Positions 25,901 through 36,281 of a DNA stretch of 64,000 bases are shown here, piece by piece. How positions within the stretch are numbered: the stretch's first letter is position 1; every line of letters begins with the position of its first letter. The notes under the pieces are model-generated. The model saw only the letters and a program-made list of their open reading frames with translations. It had not been told where the DNA came from and did not search any database. Both the position numbers and the translations under genes were made by a program. Origin of the DNA: Anaerolineales bacterium (GTDB taxonomy: Bacteria; Chloroflexota; Anaerolineae; Anaerolineales; Anaerolineaceae); NCBI GenBank assembly GCA_020060485.1, contig JAGVAB010000158.1, positions 17,268-81,267 of the forward strand, read 5' to 3'.

Positions 25901-28342
25901 TCAGGGCACAATGTGCAAGAGGCCGCCGCCGGAAATATTGGAGCCGCCGCCGACCCACACTGCGCCGAAAGGATCGACCAGCAAAGCAGCAATACCATTG
26001 GTCAGCAAACCATCCTGGATGGTCATCTTGCTCCAGGTGTTCAAATCGTCCGAGTATAGCAAGCCTTTGTCCGTGCCAATCCAGACCCGTCCTGAAGGAG
26101 AAGCTACCAGGGTGATCAGACGGGAATCACGGTAATCGCTCTTCAACAGATCGATCAGGGTAACCGGTTCGGTGCCGTCAAAGCGGGCCAGGCCGGTAAA
26201 GGTTCCAATCAGCAAAGCACCATCCGGCGCCAGAGCCAGGTCTCGGATATACCGATTGGGAATACGCTTGTCGTCTTCTCCAAAAACAACCCTTAATTGG
26301 CCCTGCTCATATTTTGCCAGCCCTTTGTCAGTACCAATCCAGACGACACCCTGCGCATCGGTCAGTAGAGCATAGACAGAATCACTGGGCAAACCATCTG
26401 CACTGGTCAAGTTCATCGCCAGACCGCCATCCGCATTGAGCACAACGATGCCCTTGCCATTATCGCCAAACCAGGCGCGATTGTCCCTGTCCACCGTTAG
26501 TGCATCGAACGAGTAAAGGTCCGGGAAAGAGGTCCAACTGCCATTCTGGTAACGGCTGGCCTCGCCATTGATCACAGCCACCCAAACCGTACCATCCGGA
26601 GCATGGGCTATGGCGGTCGCCCAATTACCGCCCAAGCCCTGAGTCTGGCTCCTGGTGAATGTGGTCCAACTGCCGGAAGGGTCTGCCGGATCAAGGATTT
26701 GAATACCGCCATCCATGCCGACCCACAACATGCCATCTGGCGCAATGGCAAACGCATCCACAAAATTGCTGACCAACTGGTCTTCACTCTTGAAAGCAGC
26801 GGCATTGCTGCCATCATAGCGATACAATCCCCGGCTGGTGCCATAGATCAGGGCGCCAGTCTCGTCCTGGGTCAAAGCCAAAATGGCCTGGTTCTCGCTG
26901 TCCTTGTGTTCGTTGTCGCAGCTGCCGCTGGCCGGGTTGAACTGGCACAGGCGGCCAGTGCCAATGGGAGCGGTGGCTGCCCATAATTTGCCATCCGGCG
27001 TGATCTCCAATTCATTGATATCTGCCAGTTTGGCAGGCAAATCACTGCCGTACATGTTCCATTTTCCGCCCTTAAAGGACAGCAAGCCATTTGAAGCCCC
27101 CACCCAGACCGTGCCGTCTTTGGCAATGACTACAGAACGGGTGCGCTCGGTTGGCAGGCCATTCTCCAGGGTGTAGGCAGAAACCTTGCCATCTGTGATG
27201 CGGGCGATGCCTTTGATGCCGCTGGCAACCCAGATATCCTTGCCCGCCACCGCAATATCGGTCACTTCATCCCAGGCCAGTCCCTGTTCCTTTGTGAAAC
27301 GCTGGAAAGCGCCGGTTTTCAAATCCAGCACCCCCAAACCACTGTATCCGATCAAAAGCCTGTCATTGGCCTGGTCGCAATACAAACGGGAGATCCTGTA
27401 ATTCTCCAGGCGGCTGTCTTCCGGGGCAAGTTGGCGTTGTTCCCACAAGCCCGTGGAGGGATCGTAAATGCTCAGACCCCGCATTGTGCCCACAATGATT
27501 CGGGTTTCGGGAATATTGCACAGGGTAATGGCATGACTGCTGACATGTGCCATGCCCTGTAACGGGGTATATTTCATGGAATAACCACTTTTCAGGTTCC
27601 AGCCGACCATGCCGCCCAGGGTGGCGGTATAGGCCACATCCCGATACACGACCACATCCCGCACCACATTGCTGTTGGTATAGGCATACTTGCCCGATGC
27701 CAGAGAGCTGACAGGGGCAATACTGACCATTTCAAAGAAATCAACAGAACCCAGCAAGGCATCAAAATAAGGCGCCACTGTCGGCCAGTTGTCCTGCGGT
27801 GCGCCAAGCATTAACACGAATTGCTGGTAAGGGGTGACCATGACCATCGCGACCTTGCCCTGCATCAGGCTGCCATTATTATCGCCATTAATTTCAGCCG
27901 CCAGTCCTGGCCTGCCCGCCACCATGATCGGCAAAGGATCACCAACCTGCATGGGAGTGTCCCGTTTCAATTCCTCATATAACTGGTCATTGGTTTTCTG
28001 AACCTCGTTCTTCCAGCCAATCAGCTGGACTACCGGACCGATATCCGGGCTTGCCCCAGGAGCCAGCATGGTCACCATACCGCCGTAGATGCTCAACTCA
28101 TAACCGGGAATCTGGCGGAAGGCAAACCCGCCATCATCGGCGCGCTGCACATTCCCCAATATGGACAAATCCACCGTGCCCGGGTTTTCGGCAAGTGCTG
28201 TGCTGGCTGGCGATTCAACCGGTTTTTCGACCACCGCTTCCTTGACCGTTTCAACTGCTTTGGCGCCCAGACTGCAAGCAGTTGTGATGACAAGCGCCAT
28301 CAGAACCATAATGAGTTTCTTCATCGTTGTTTTGGTTTTCAT
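25901..28342 (-). CDS. Two-component-regulator-propeller (Reg_prop) lipoprotein
   Basis: 813-aa exported protein with signal peptide and lipobox-like ITTAC at residues 19-23. After an N-terminal region of about 200 aa it carries two seven-bladed propellers made of Reg_prop-like repeats. Repeated elements include GTVWVGASNGLLSF, DGMLWVGMDGGIQI, GVVWIGTDKGLAKY, GRVWIGTDKGLLY. Such propellers form the sensor part of hybrid two-component systems, but no kinase domain is attached. GGAG sits seven bases before the ATG. Adjacent to the WD40 lipoprotein and opposite to a SARP-type regulator; may be a free ligand-binding surface protein. Function unknown. Confidence 0.85.
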   Translation of the reverse strand: MKTKTTMKKLIMVLMALVITTACSLGAKAVETVKEAVVEKPVESPASTALAENPGTVDLSILGNVQRADDGGFAFRQIPGYELSIYGGMVTMLAPGASPDIGPVVQLIGWKNEVQKTNDQLYEELKRDTPMQVGDPLPIMVAGRPGLAAEINGDNNGSLMQGKVAMVMVTPYQQFVLMLGAPQDNWPTVAPYFDALLGSVDFFEMVSIAPVSSLASGKYAYTNSNVVRDVVVYRDVAYTATLGGMVGWNLKSGYSMKYTPLQGMAHVSSHAITLCNIPETRIIVGTMRGLSIYDPSTGLWEQRQLAPEDSRLENYRISRLYCDQANDRLLIGYSGLGVLDLKTGAFQRFTKEQGLAWDEVTDIAVAGKDIWVASGIKGIARITDGKVSAYTLENGLPTERTRSVVIAKDGTVWVGASNGLLSFKGGKWNMYGSDLPAKLADINELEITPDGKLWAATAPIGTGRLCQFNPASGSCDNEHKDSENQAILALTQDETGALIYGTSRGLYRYDGSNAAAFKSEDQLVSNFVDAFAIAPDGMLWVGMDGGIQILDPADPSGSWTTFTRSQTQGLGGNWATAIAHAPDGTVWVAVINGEASRYQNGSWTSFPDLYSFDALTVDRDNRAWFGDNGKGIVVLNADGGLAMNLTSADGLPSDSVYALLTDAQGVVWIGTDKGLAKYEQGQLRVVFGEDDKRIPNRYIRDLALAPDGALLIGTFTGLARFDGTEPVTLIDLLKSDYRDSRLITLVASPSGRVWIGTDKGLLYSDDLNTWSKMTIQDGLLTNGIAALLVDPFGAVWVGGGSNISGGGLLHIVP

Positions 28343-28359
28343 CTTTCACTCCATCCTTC

Positions 28360-28584
28360 TTATTGAGTTCCTTTTATCTCGGTGTCTTCAGACAGGCCAG
28401 AAACCTCCTGCAGAAAACGGAATAATGCCTCCGGTTCCTGGAAGCTCGTCACCTGACGCGTGTGCGGGTCTTCCAATGAAGCGTGCCAATGGACTTCATC
28501 CATACTGGCCGTTTTCCAAATACGAAGTAAAAAAGATTGGTAGAATATATTCATCGGATGTTTACCCAATTTGATCTTACCCAT
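28360..28584 (-). CDS. Small hypothetical protein
   Basis: Up to 74 aa, or 64 aa from the second Met at 28554. The core YQSFLLRIW, WHASLEDPHT and EALFRFLQEV resembles a type of small protein I recall as frequent in Anaerolineae genomes, often of the form SFLxRLW...W.ASLEDP...F.s.e.l..FL. Neither start has a strong ribosome site. It ends 17 bases before the propeller gene and could lead that operon. Function unknown. Confidence 0.55.
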   Translation of the reverse strand: MGKIKLGKHPMNIFYQSFLLRIWKTASMDEVHWHASLEDPHTRQVTSFQEPEALFRFLQEVSGLSEDTEIKGTQ

Positions 28585-28651
28585 CCTGCGTCACAAAACC
28601 GTCAAAAAACCGCCAGGATTCAATTCGCTATTCAACAACAGGGAACATCGC

Positions 28652-31600
28652 ATGTCTGCATTACGCATCAAGTGTATGGGAGAGTTTCAAATTGAACTGG
28701 ATGGAAAACCCCTTGCCAGTTTTGAAACCGAGAAAACGCGTGCCTTACTGGTTTATCTGGCTCTTGAATCTGGCCGCCCGCTGCGCCGCCCGCACCTGGC
28801 TGGTCTGCTGTGGTCAGAAGAAAGCGAAGAACGCGCCCTGCACAACCTGCGCCAGACACTCTCCTTTTTGCGCAAAGCCCTCGGCCCGGCATCTGCCCAA
28901 TTCATTCTGGCTGACCGTGAAGCAATCCAGCTCCACCCGGACGCGCCGGTCTGGGTGGATGCCAAAGCCTTCAGCCAGGCATTGGCCTGCGCCTACCGCC
29001 ATTATCAATCCAGCCAGGGGCGCGGCTGGTGGAATGTGCGCTGCCTGCAGCGGGCGATAGACCTGGTTCAGGGACAATTTCTGGAACAGTTCTATCTGGG
29101 CAAATGTGCGCTGTTTGAAGAATGGGTCGCCCTGACCCGTGAAGATTACAACCAGCAGGCCATCCAGGCGTTGGGGATGCTGGCTGATTATCACGAGAAG
29201 CGGGGCGAAGTTCACCTGGCACTTCAGACAGCTATACGCATTGCCAAGCTGGCTCCCTGGGATGAATCTGCCCGCGCCCAGGTCATCTATTTGCTGGGCA
29301 TGGATCAACAATGGAGCGCAGCGCAAAACCAATACGCTGCCCTGCGCCAATATCTGCAACAGGAATTTGGTCTGCTTCCCTCAGCTGAATTAGACACCCT
29401 CCATGAGGAAATCCGCAACGCAGCTGCGCGCAAACAGCCCCTGCCCCCTCGCCTTTCACCGGCAAAACACCACCTGCCGGAACCCCTCACCGCCTTTATC
29501 GGGCGGCAGGCCGAGCTGGATGAAATCATGCAATGGGTGGTCGCTCCTGAAAATCGCCTGATCACCCTGCTCGGTCCGGGTGGCGTAGGCAAGACCCGCT
29601 TTGCCCTTGAAATTGGCCGCCAACTGGTGGGTGTGCCCGCAGATGGGGTCTTTTTTATCTCTCTGCTTAACGCCCAAAATCCCGGCCAGATCTATCCTCT
29701 CATCGCCCAGGCCTTGAATCTAAGTTTCTCGGAACAAAGTGAGCCCCATAAAAAACTCTTGGACCACCTGCGCCACAAGCAGCTCCTGCTGATCCTGGAT
29801 AATATGGAACACTTGCTGGCAGAAGCAAACATTGCCCAATTGCTGGATGCCATTCTGCGTAAGGCTCCGGGAGTGACCCTGCTGGTAACTTCGCGCGAGC
29901 GGCTGAACCTGGAACAGGAAAAACTTTACCCCCTCGCTGGCCTGAAGTACCCCCTGGATGAGCACCTGCCCATCCAGCAGGCTGCCGGCTTTGATGCTTT
30001 GAATCTTTTTATCCAGCGCACGACCCAATTGCAGCCCGATTTTGTTCTGCAAACCGACAAACTGCCCGTTGTGATGCACATCTGCCGCATTCTGGAAGGC
30101 TTCCCACTGGGTGTGGAGTTGGCTGCCGCCGCTGTCTGGCAGCATGGCTATGCATCCATCGCCGAACGGATCGAAAACGACCTGGATGTGCTGACCACCA
30201 GCACCAGCAACATGCATCCCCGACACCGCAGCCTGCGCGCAGCATTTAATGTTTCGTGGACCTTGTTGACGCCTGAAGAACAAAATGCCTTGCGTCGCCT
30301 GGCCGTCTTTCGCGGCGGTTTCACCCTTTCTGCCGCCCGGCAAGTGGCCGAAGCGGATGCCCCCGCACTGGCTGCCTTGAGGTCGAAATCTTTGCTGCGT
30401 CAGGACATTCAAGATCGGTACCACATGCATGAAGCCATCCGCCAATTCGTACTCGAACAACTGGGGTCATCTGGAGAACTGAAGGACATTCAGGCGCGGC
30501 ACGCCAGCTATTACGGCTCTTTCCTGACAGAGCAGAATACCGACTTGCTCGGCCCGGGTCAGACAACCGCCCTGGATGCCATTCAGCAGGAATTTGGCAA
30601 TGCCGGCCAGGCCTGGGATTGGCTGACTGCTCATCAGCATGCCGAGGAAATAAAAACCTGTATGGATAGCCTGTTTCAGTTCTTCAGCGTGCGCAGCCTG
30701 TTCAGCGAAGGCATTACCTGGTTTCAAAAGGCGCTTAACAGCCTGCAAGATGTGCCGCACGCTGAATTAATTCTGGGGATGCTCTTATGGCGATTGGGCA
30801 CGCTGGCCTATCTGGCGCGAGAAGACAGGTTGGTGTTTCCCTCCTTACTGCGCAGCCAGCAAATACTTTTGGTTTGTGACGCACCTCAAGAACTGGCTGA
30901 CTGCCGGATTCATCTGGGTTGGGCTTACCAACGCGAAAAGGATTTCGCCAGTGCAGAAGCCTGTGCCGAACAAAGCCTGACCTATTTCCAAAACGCAAAA
31001 GACGCTCTGGGCGAATCTCAAGCTCTGCTCCTGTTAGGGTCGATCCACGACCGCCAGGGCCACGGGCGGGAAAGTAAAGCCTTCTTCCTGCAGGCCCTGG
31101 AAAAAGGCCGTCAATCGGGCAACCAACGCCAGCAAATGCTCATCCTCAACCGTCTGGGAGACCTTTCCTGCGTGGAAGGCCAATACGAAACGGCCATCAA
31201 ACAATTCTCTGAATGTCTGGAGATCAGCCGCCAGCTGAATGACAGGTACAATCAGGCCATTTTGCTCAATAACCTGGGTACGATCCATCATATCTGGCAG
31301 GACTACCCACAAGCCGAAATGCATTATCAAAAAAGTTTGAGGATTTGCGAAGAGATTGGCGACCAGGACGGCATTGCCCTGGCGCTGAATAACCTGGGAG
31401 AACTGGCTACCATGCAGGGTGATTATGGCGCTGCCATCCGCTATTCCGAAAACGCATTGCAGATCGCGGAAGAGCTTCAGGAAAACTGGACCATTGTTGT
31501 TTGCCTGAACAGCCTGGGCGAAATCTATTGTGCCATGGGTGACCTGGAAAAAAGCAAAGATTACCTTTGGCAAGCCATCCGTCAGGCGCTGGAGATACAG

Positions 31601-31831
31601 GGCATGGATCTGGTGGCGCGGGTCAGCGTGAATGCCGGTCGGATACTGCAATTACTAGGCGATCAGCCAGCCGCCATCGCCGTGCTGCAAGCCGCCCTGG
31701 CACATTCAGCCACGGAACACGACGCACGCGAGAAAGCGATGGGCTTTCTTGCAGAAATGCAGACTGGCAATGCCACACAAGCGGATGACCGCTTGCTGGA
31801 AGCGGTCATCCGGAAAGAACTGGATATCTAG
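28652..31831 (+). CDS. SARP-type regulator with NB-ARC ATPase and TPR repeats
   Basis: 1059-aa transcriptional activator of the AfsR/large-SARP class. Residues 1-95 form an OmpR-like winged helix (IKCMGEFQIELDGKP, RALLVYLAL, LRRPHLAGLLW), 95-255 the BTAD (FLEQFYLG..., ending LPSAELDTL), and an NB-ARC/STAND ATPase follows with P-loop GPGGVGKT at 308-315 and LILDNMEHL Walker B. The C-terminal third has TPR repeats (NRLGDLSCVEGQYETAIKQF, NNLGTIHHIWQDYPQAE and similar). ATG 28652 is chosen for the domain start and the AGGGAA upstream. Divergent from the propeller lipoproteins, which it may control (inference). Confidence 0.92.
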   Translation: MSALRIKCMGEFQIELDGKPLASFETEKTRALLVYLALESGRPLRRPHLAGLLWSEESEERALHNLRQTLSFLRKALGPASAQFILADREAIQLHPDAPVWVDAKAFSQALACAYRHYQSSQGRGWWNVRCLQRAIDLVQGQFLEQFYLGKCALFEEWVALTREDYNQQAIQALGMLADYHEKRGEVHLALQTAIRIAKLAPWDESARAQVIYLLGMDQQWSAAQNQYAALRQYLQQEFGLLPSAELDTLHEEIRNAAARKQPLPPRLSPAKHHLPEPLTAFIGRQAELDEIMQWVVAPENRLITLLGPGGVGKTRFALEIGRQLVGVPADGVFFISLLNAQNPGQIYPLIAQALNLSFSEQSEPHKKLLDHLRHKQLLLILDNMEHLLAEANIAQLLDAILRKAPGVTLLVTSRERLNLEQEKLYPLAGLKYPLDEHLPIQQAAGFDALNLFIQRTTQLQPDFVLQTDKLPVVMHICRILEGFPLGVELAAAAVWQHGYASIAERIENDLDVLTTSTSNMHPRHRSLRAAFNVSWTLLTPEEQNALRRLAVFRGGFTLSAARQVAEADAPALAALRSKSLLRQDIQDRYHMHEAIRQFVLEQLGSSGELKDIQARHASYYGSFLTEQNTDLLGPGQTTALDAIQQEFGNAGQAWDWLTAHQHAEEIKTCMDSLFQFFSVRSLFSEGITWFQKALNSLQDVPHAELILGMLLWRLGTLAYLAREDRLVFPSLLRSQQILLVCDAPQELADCRIHLGWAYQREKDFASAEACAEQSLTYFQNAKDALGESQALLLLGSIHDRQGHGRESKAFFLQALEKGRQSGNQRQQMLILNRLGDLSCVEGQYETAIKQFSECLEISRQLNDRYNQAILLNNLGTIHHIWQDYPQAEMHYQKSLRICEEIGDQDGIALALNNLGELATMQGDYGAAIRYSENALQIAEELQENWTIVVCLNSLGEIYCAMGDLEKSKDYLWQAIRQALEIQGMDLVARVSVNAGRILQLLGDQPAAIAVLQAALAHSATEHDAREKAMGFLAEMQTGNATQADDRLLEAVIRKELDI

Positions 31832-31850
31832 CGTTGTGCTGACCTGGCGC

Positions 31851-32738
<888 letters not shown>

Positions 32739-32740
32739 GC

Positions 32741-33928
32741 TCAATCCTCAATGGAGATGTCCACAAATGCGGTCATCCCCCAGCGCAGATCATCCGGGAT
32801 TTTATCCATCTCCAGAATTACGGTGTAGTTGACCCCGGCCCCCTCAGAAGCCTTGGGAGATATGCGAATCACCCGTCCCTCAACAACAACATTCGGCAGC
32901 GCGTCAAAGGTGATCTCGGCCTGTGAACCCAGTTTGATCTGGGCCACATCAATCTCACTCAAATCTGTAGTTTCCACCTGCAAATGAGACAGATCACCCA
33001 AAAGAACCAGGGGCTGTCCCGGCGCCACCCATTCATTCAAACGTACATTCAGACGGCTGACCGTGCCATCAAACGGCGCCCGCAGGCTCAATTCAGTCAG
33101 CGATTTTTCAGCGGCGGCCAATTGGGACTTTGCATTCGCCAAACGGGTTTGCACCTGCTCCAGGTCTCTTGGATTTGGCCCACTCTGCACCCGCTCCAAC
33201 GCCCGCTGCGCGTCCTGGACGCGGGCCTCGGCCAGCGCCAACAAGGCATCAGCTTCAGAAATATCCTTGGGTTCTGGCAGTCCCAGAGCGTAGTTCAAAT
33301 TGGCAACTGCCCGGTCGTAGGCCCGACGGGCCTGGGCGAGTTGGGTCAAGGCATAGGCGCGGTTGGGACTGTCCTCGGCGCTGTCCTCCACCCAGCCAAA
33401 ATTATCCTCGGCTTTCTCTACCGCATCTTTTGCGAGAATCACATTGGCACGCAGTTCATCAACCGTGTTCTGACCTGCCCGGCGGAAATCCAGATTCTTG
33501 CGGTCATCCTGGGCGTCCTCCAGAGCGATCTGCGCCCGGGCCAGTTCCAGCTCTGCCTGGGCTTTGATCGCAGGCCAGTTCTCGGTTAAATCATCCAAGG
33601 CGCGCTGCGCGGTCAAAAGCTCCAAAGCAGCCCCATCGCGGGCAGCCTGCAAACGCTCTTGTCCATCCAGACGCAGCAACGCTTCACCCCTTTTGACCAC
33701 CGCTCCTTCGGCGATGAAGAGTTCCTCCACCACGCCATTATTGGCAATGCTCAAGGTGGCCCATTGCGCAGGCACAACCACACCCGTCACACTGACAATG
33801 GGCGAGACATTCGCCAGAAAATCAACCTCAGGCGTAGGCTCTGCCTTGCCCATCCCGGCGCAGCCCGCCAGAAGTAAGGCCATCACCAGCAAGGCTGAAA
33901 TCAAAGAGCTGCTTTTCTTGTACCGCAT
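32741..33928 (-). CDS. Membrane-fusion (HlyD/MacA-type) lipoprotein
   Basis: 395-aa periplasmic-adaptor-like subunit. Signal with LLLAGC lipobox near residues 18-23. Biotinyl-lipoyl half domain (NGVVEELFIAEGAVVKRGEALLRLDG), a long coiled-coil hairpin of about 170 residues, second lipoyl half (LRAPFDGTVSRLNVRLNEWVAPGQP) and a beta-barrel domain (EGRVIRISPKASEGAGVNYTVI in parts). The start is the second of two ATGs, placed five bases after AGGAGG. Presence of such an adaptor in a likely monoderm lineage is seen in other Gram-positives (known). Confidence 0.92.
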   Translation of the reverse strand: MRYKKSSSLISALLVMALLLAGCAGMGKAEPTPEVDFLANVSPIVSVTGVVVPAQWATLSIANNGVVEELFIAEGAVVKRGEALLRLDGQERLQAARDGAALELLTAQRALDDLTENWPAIKAQAELELARAQIALEDAQDDRKNLDFRRAGQNTVDELRANVILAKDAVEKAEDNFGWVEDSAEDSPNRAYALTQLAQARRAYDRAVANLNYALGLPEPKDISEADALLALAEARVQDAQRALERVQSGPNPRDLEQVQTRLANAKSQLAAAEKSLTELSLRAPFDGTVSRLNVRLNEWVAPGQPLVLLGDLSHLQVETTDLSEIDVAQIKLGSQAEITFDALPNVVVEGRVIRISPKASEGAGVNYTVILEMDKIPDDLRWGMTAFVDISIED

Positions 33929-34025
33929 CATCTCCTCCTTCTCTGATACGGCTTTTTTGCCAGTATCCAAATTGGATTTTTCTACCATCGTTTCACTTCC
34001 CACAAACATTGTTAATATCATACAC

Positions 34026-36281
34026 CTATTCGTATCGTAAAGCCTCTACTGGCTGCAATTTTGTAGCCCGATATGCCGGGTACAAACCGCCCACCAGGCC
34101 CAAGGCCAAAGAAACCAGAATAGCCCGCAAAAAGACGCTGATATCCCAACGCGGGTCTAATGCCCCGCCGACCATTGGAGACAAAGACAAAACCCCGGTC
34201 AATAAAAAAGCCACCAGGATACCGCTGACACCACCGAGTAAACCCAACAGAAGCGCTTCTTTCATGACCAACTGCAAGACAGCCCGCCGCCGCCAGCCCA
34301 GGGCGCGCAGCACCCCGATCTCACGCGTGCGTTCCACAACGGCCATCAGCATGGTATTCATCACGCCCAAGCCGCCAACCACAATCGTCAACAGGGAAAT
34401 GCCAGAGATCATCCCATTGCCAGCCTCCATATCCGGGAGCTGGTCAACAAATTCACCGCTCAAGGCCGCATAAAGCCCGGGGTCAAGAGCATTGATCTTT
34501 TCCGCAACCATCTCGGCCTGGCGCGGGTCATGCAGTTTGACGGCATACAGGGTAACCTTGCGCGGCCTCCCGGTGAAGGTCTGCGCATCCCGCAGGCTCA
34601 TCACGCAGCCCATATCTTCCCAACTGATCCCGCTCTCATAAATGCCCATCACACGGAAGCGACTGCCGCCAAGATCGAGGATGTCTCCCGGGCCTTTCTT
34701 AAGCGCCTCGGCGACTGACCGGCCAATAATAATCTGGCGATTACCCGACAATGACTGGCCTTCCACAATCTTGAAACGCTGGACGGCCTGCTCATTGGGC
34801 GAATACCCCTGCAAGATCAGAAAGCCACCGGTGTCCGGCAGCATGATGGCGGTGAAGATCAGCCCGCTGACGCTGTTCACTTCGGGCATGGCCTGAATGC
34901 GCGAGCCATGCCGTTCATCGATGGCGCTGAGGCTGGTATCTGAAATATCTGCCTGGCGCACCATGATCTCGGCGTTGGCACCGCGGGCCATTTCAGTCAT
35001 CGAGTCCGCAGTCCCGCGCAGGACAGCCTCCAAAGCCATGATCGAACCCACCGTGATGGAAATCACCACCAGGGTCAGCGAGGTACGCAGAGCGCGCTGC
35101 CACAGGCTTTGCACAGCCATGCCGCCAACCGGCAGGCGGCGCACGTGCTTGCCAGCCGTCCCTCCTTCATAGCGCAAAGCCTCGATCGGCTGCAAATTGG
35201 CCGCCCGCCAGGCAGGGTACAGCCCGCCGGCCAGTCCCAGCAGCAGCACAGTGACCACCGCCTGCATGATCAAACCCAGATTCACGTTAGCCGTGCTGGT
35301 GGCAAACAATGCCATAAAATCCGCCGAAACGATCAGGAACAACCAGCCCAGTCCAATCCCGACCAGGCCGCCAGCGCAGCTAACCATCAATGCCTCGAGC
35401 AGGATCATGGTTAATACGCGCCGCCTTGTCCAGCCAAGGGCACGCAAAACGCCAATCTCGCGGGTGCGTTCAAACACAGCCATCAATTGGGCATTGGCCA
35501 TGCCCACCCCACCCAGTATGATCGCCAGGCCGGCAATGACCCATACGTAACCCTGCATGAAATCACCCAGAACCTGTTTGTCAGCATATTCGCTGGTCGA
35601 GCTCATGGTCAGGTCGCTCCAACGGCGCTCCACCCGATATTGCAGACGGTCCCTCTCCGCAATATTCTTCAACTTGATGTAAAACAAACTGACCTGGCGG
35701 GGCTTGCCCAGCAAGATCTGGGCTTCATCCAGAGCAAGAACGGCGCCGCCATCTTCAAATGAGCCCCCGGTCTGGTACACACCCACCACACGATAGGTGC
35801 TGCCTCCCAAACGCACTGAATCACCCACATCCTTTTTAAGCGCCTCGGCAGCAGCCGAACCCAGCATAAGCGGTTTCCCTCTGGCATGTTGGGCACTGCG
35901 ATCGAACAGACTGACGCCCCGGATTACATTGAACCGGTCGAGGATGAAACTGTCTTCAGGGTAACCAAAGATGAAGAAATAAGGGGCCGCCTCGGCCTGC
36001 ACAAAACCCTGCAGCATGCCGCTCACCTGGCTCACTTCCGGCATGGCGAGTAACTGGCTGCCAATGCTTTCATCCACCGAGCTGTAAGCGATATCCATGG
36101 CATCCGGCTGGCTCAAGACCAGATCAGCATTGCTGCCGGAGAGCATCGAATCATAACCGGCCTTCAAGCCATCAGCCATTGCCCCCAAGCCAATAATAGC
36201 AGCCACGCCCACGCTGATACCCAGCAAGGTCAACAGAGTGCGCGTCTTGCGCCGCAGAAGATTCTTGAGTACCAATTTCAT
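34026..36281 (-). CDS. ABC permease with duplicated MacB-PCD/FtsX modules
   Basis: 751-aa permease made of two complete, homologous halves. Each has an N-terminal TM (LLTLLGISVGVAAIIG; LTLVVISITVGSIMAL), a MacB periplasmic core domain, and an FtsX three-TM bundle. Each half ends with a matching GGLYPA(W/Y)RA...LQP(I/V)EALRYE. Halves meet near residue 375-390. Both contain REIGVLRALGW. The covalent dimer would supply both permease subunits of one transporter. ATGA overlap with the upstream TPR gene shows coupled translation. Confidence 0.92.
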   Translation of the reverse strand: MKLVLKNLLRRKTRTLLTLLGISVGVAAIIGLGAMADGLKAGYDSMLSGSNADLVLSQPDAMDIAYSSVDESIGSQLLAMPEVSQVSGMLQGFVQAEAAPYFFIFGYPEDSFILDRFNVIRGVSLFDRSAQHARGKPLMLGSAAAEALKKDVGDSVRLGGSTYRVVGVYQTGGSFEDGGAVLALDEAQILLGKPRQVSLFYIKLKNIAERDRLQYRVERRWSDLTMSSTSEYADKQVLGDFMQGYVWVIAGLAIILGGVGMANAQLMAVFERTREIGVLRALGWTRRRVLTMILLEALMVSCAGGLVGIGLGWLFLIVSADFMALFATSTANVNLGLIMQAVVTVLLLGLAGGLYPAWRAANLQPIEALRYEGGTAGKHVRRLPVGGMAVQSLWQRALRTSLTLVVISITVGSIMALEAVLRGTADSMTEMARGANAEIMVRQADISDTSLSAIDERHGSRIQAMPEVNSVSGLIFTAIMLPDTGGFLILQGYSPNEQAVQRFKIVEGQSLSGNRQIIIGRSVAEALKKGPGDILDLGGSRFRVMGIYESGISWEDMGCVMSLRDAQTFTGRPRKVTLYAVKLHDPRQAEMVAEKINALDPGLYAALSGEFVDQLPDMEAGNGMISGISLLTIVVGGLGVMNTMLMAVVERTREIGVLRALGWRRRAVLQLVMKEALLLGLLGGVSGILVAFLLTGVLSLSPMVGGALDPRWDISVFLRAILVSLALGLVGGLYPAYRATKLQPVEALRYE

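Noticed and set aside
25797..25958. N-terminal extension of the WD40 lipoprotein
   Set aside because: Would bury the signal peptide and lipobox 54 residues in and cross the intercistronic hairpin.
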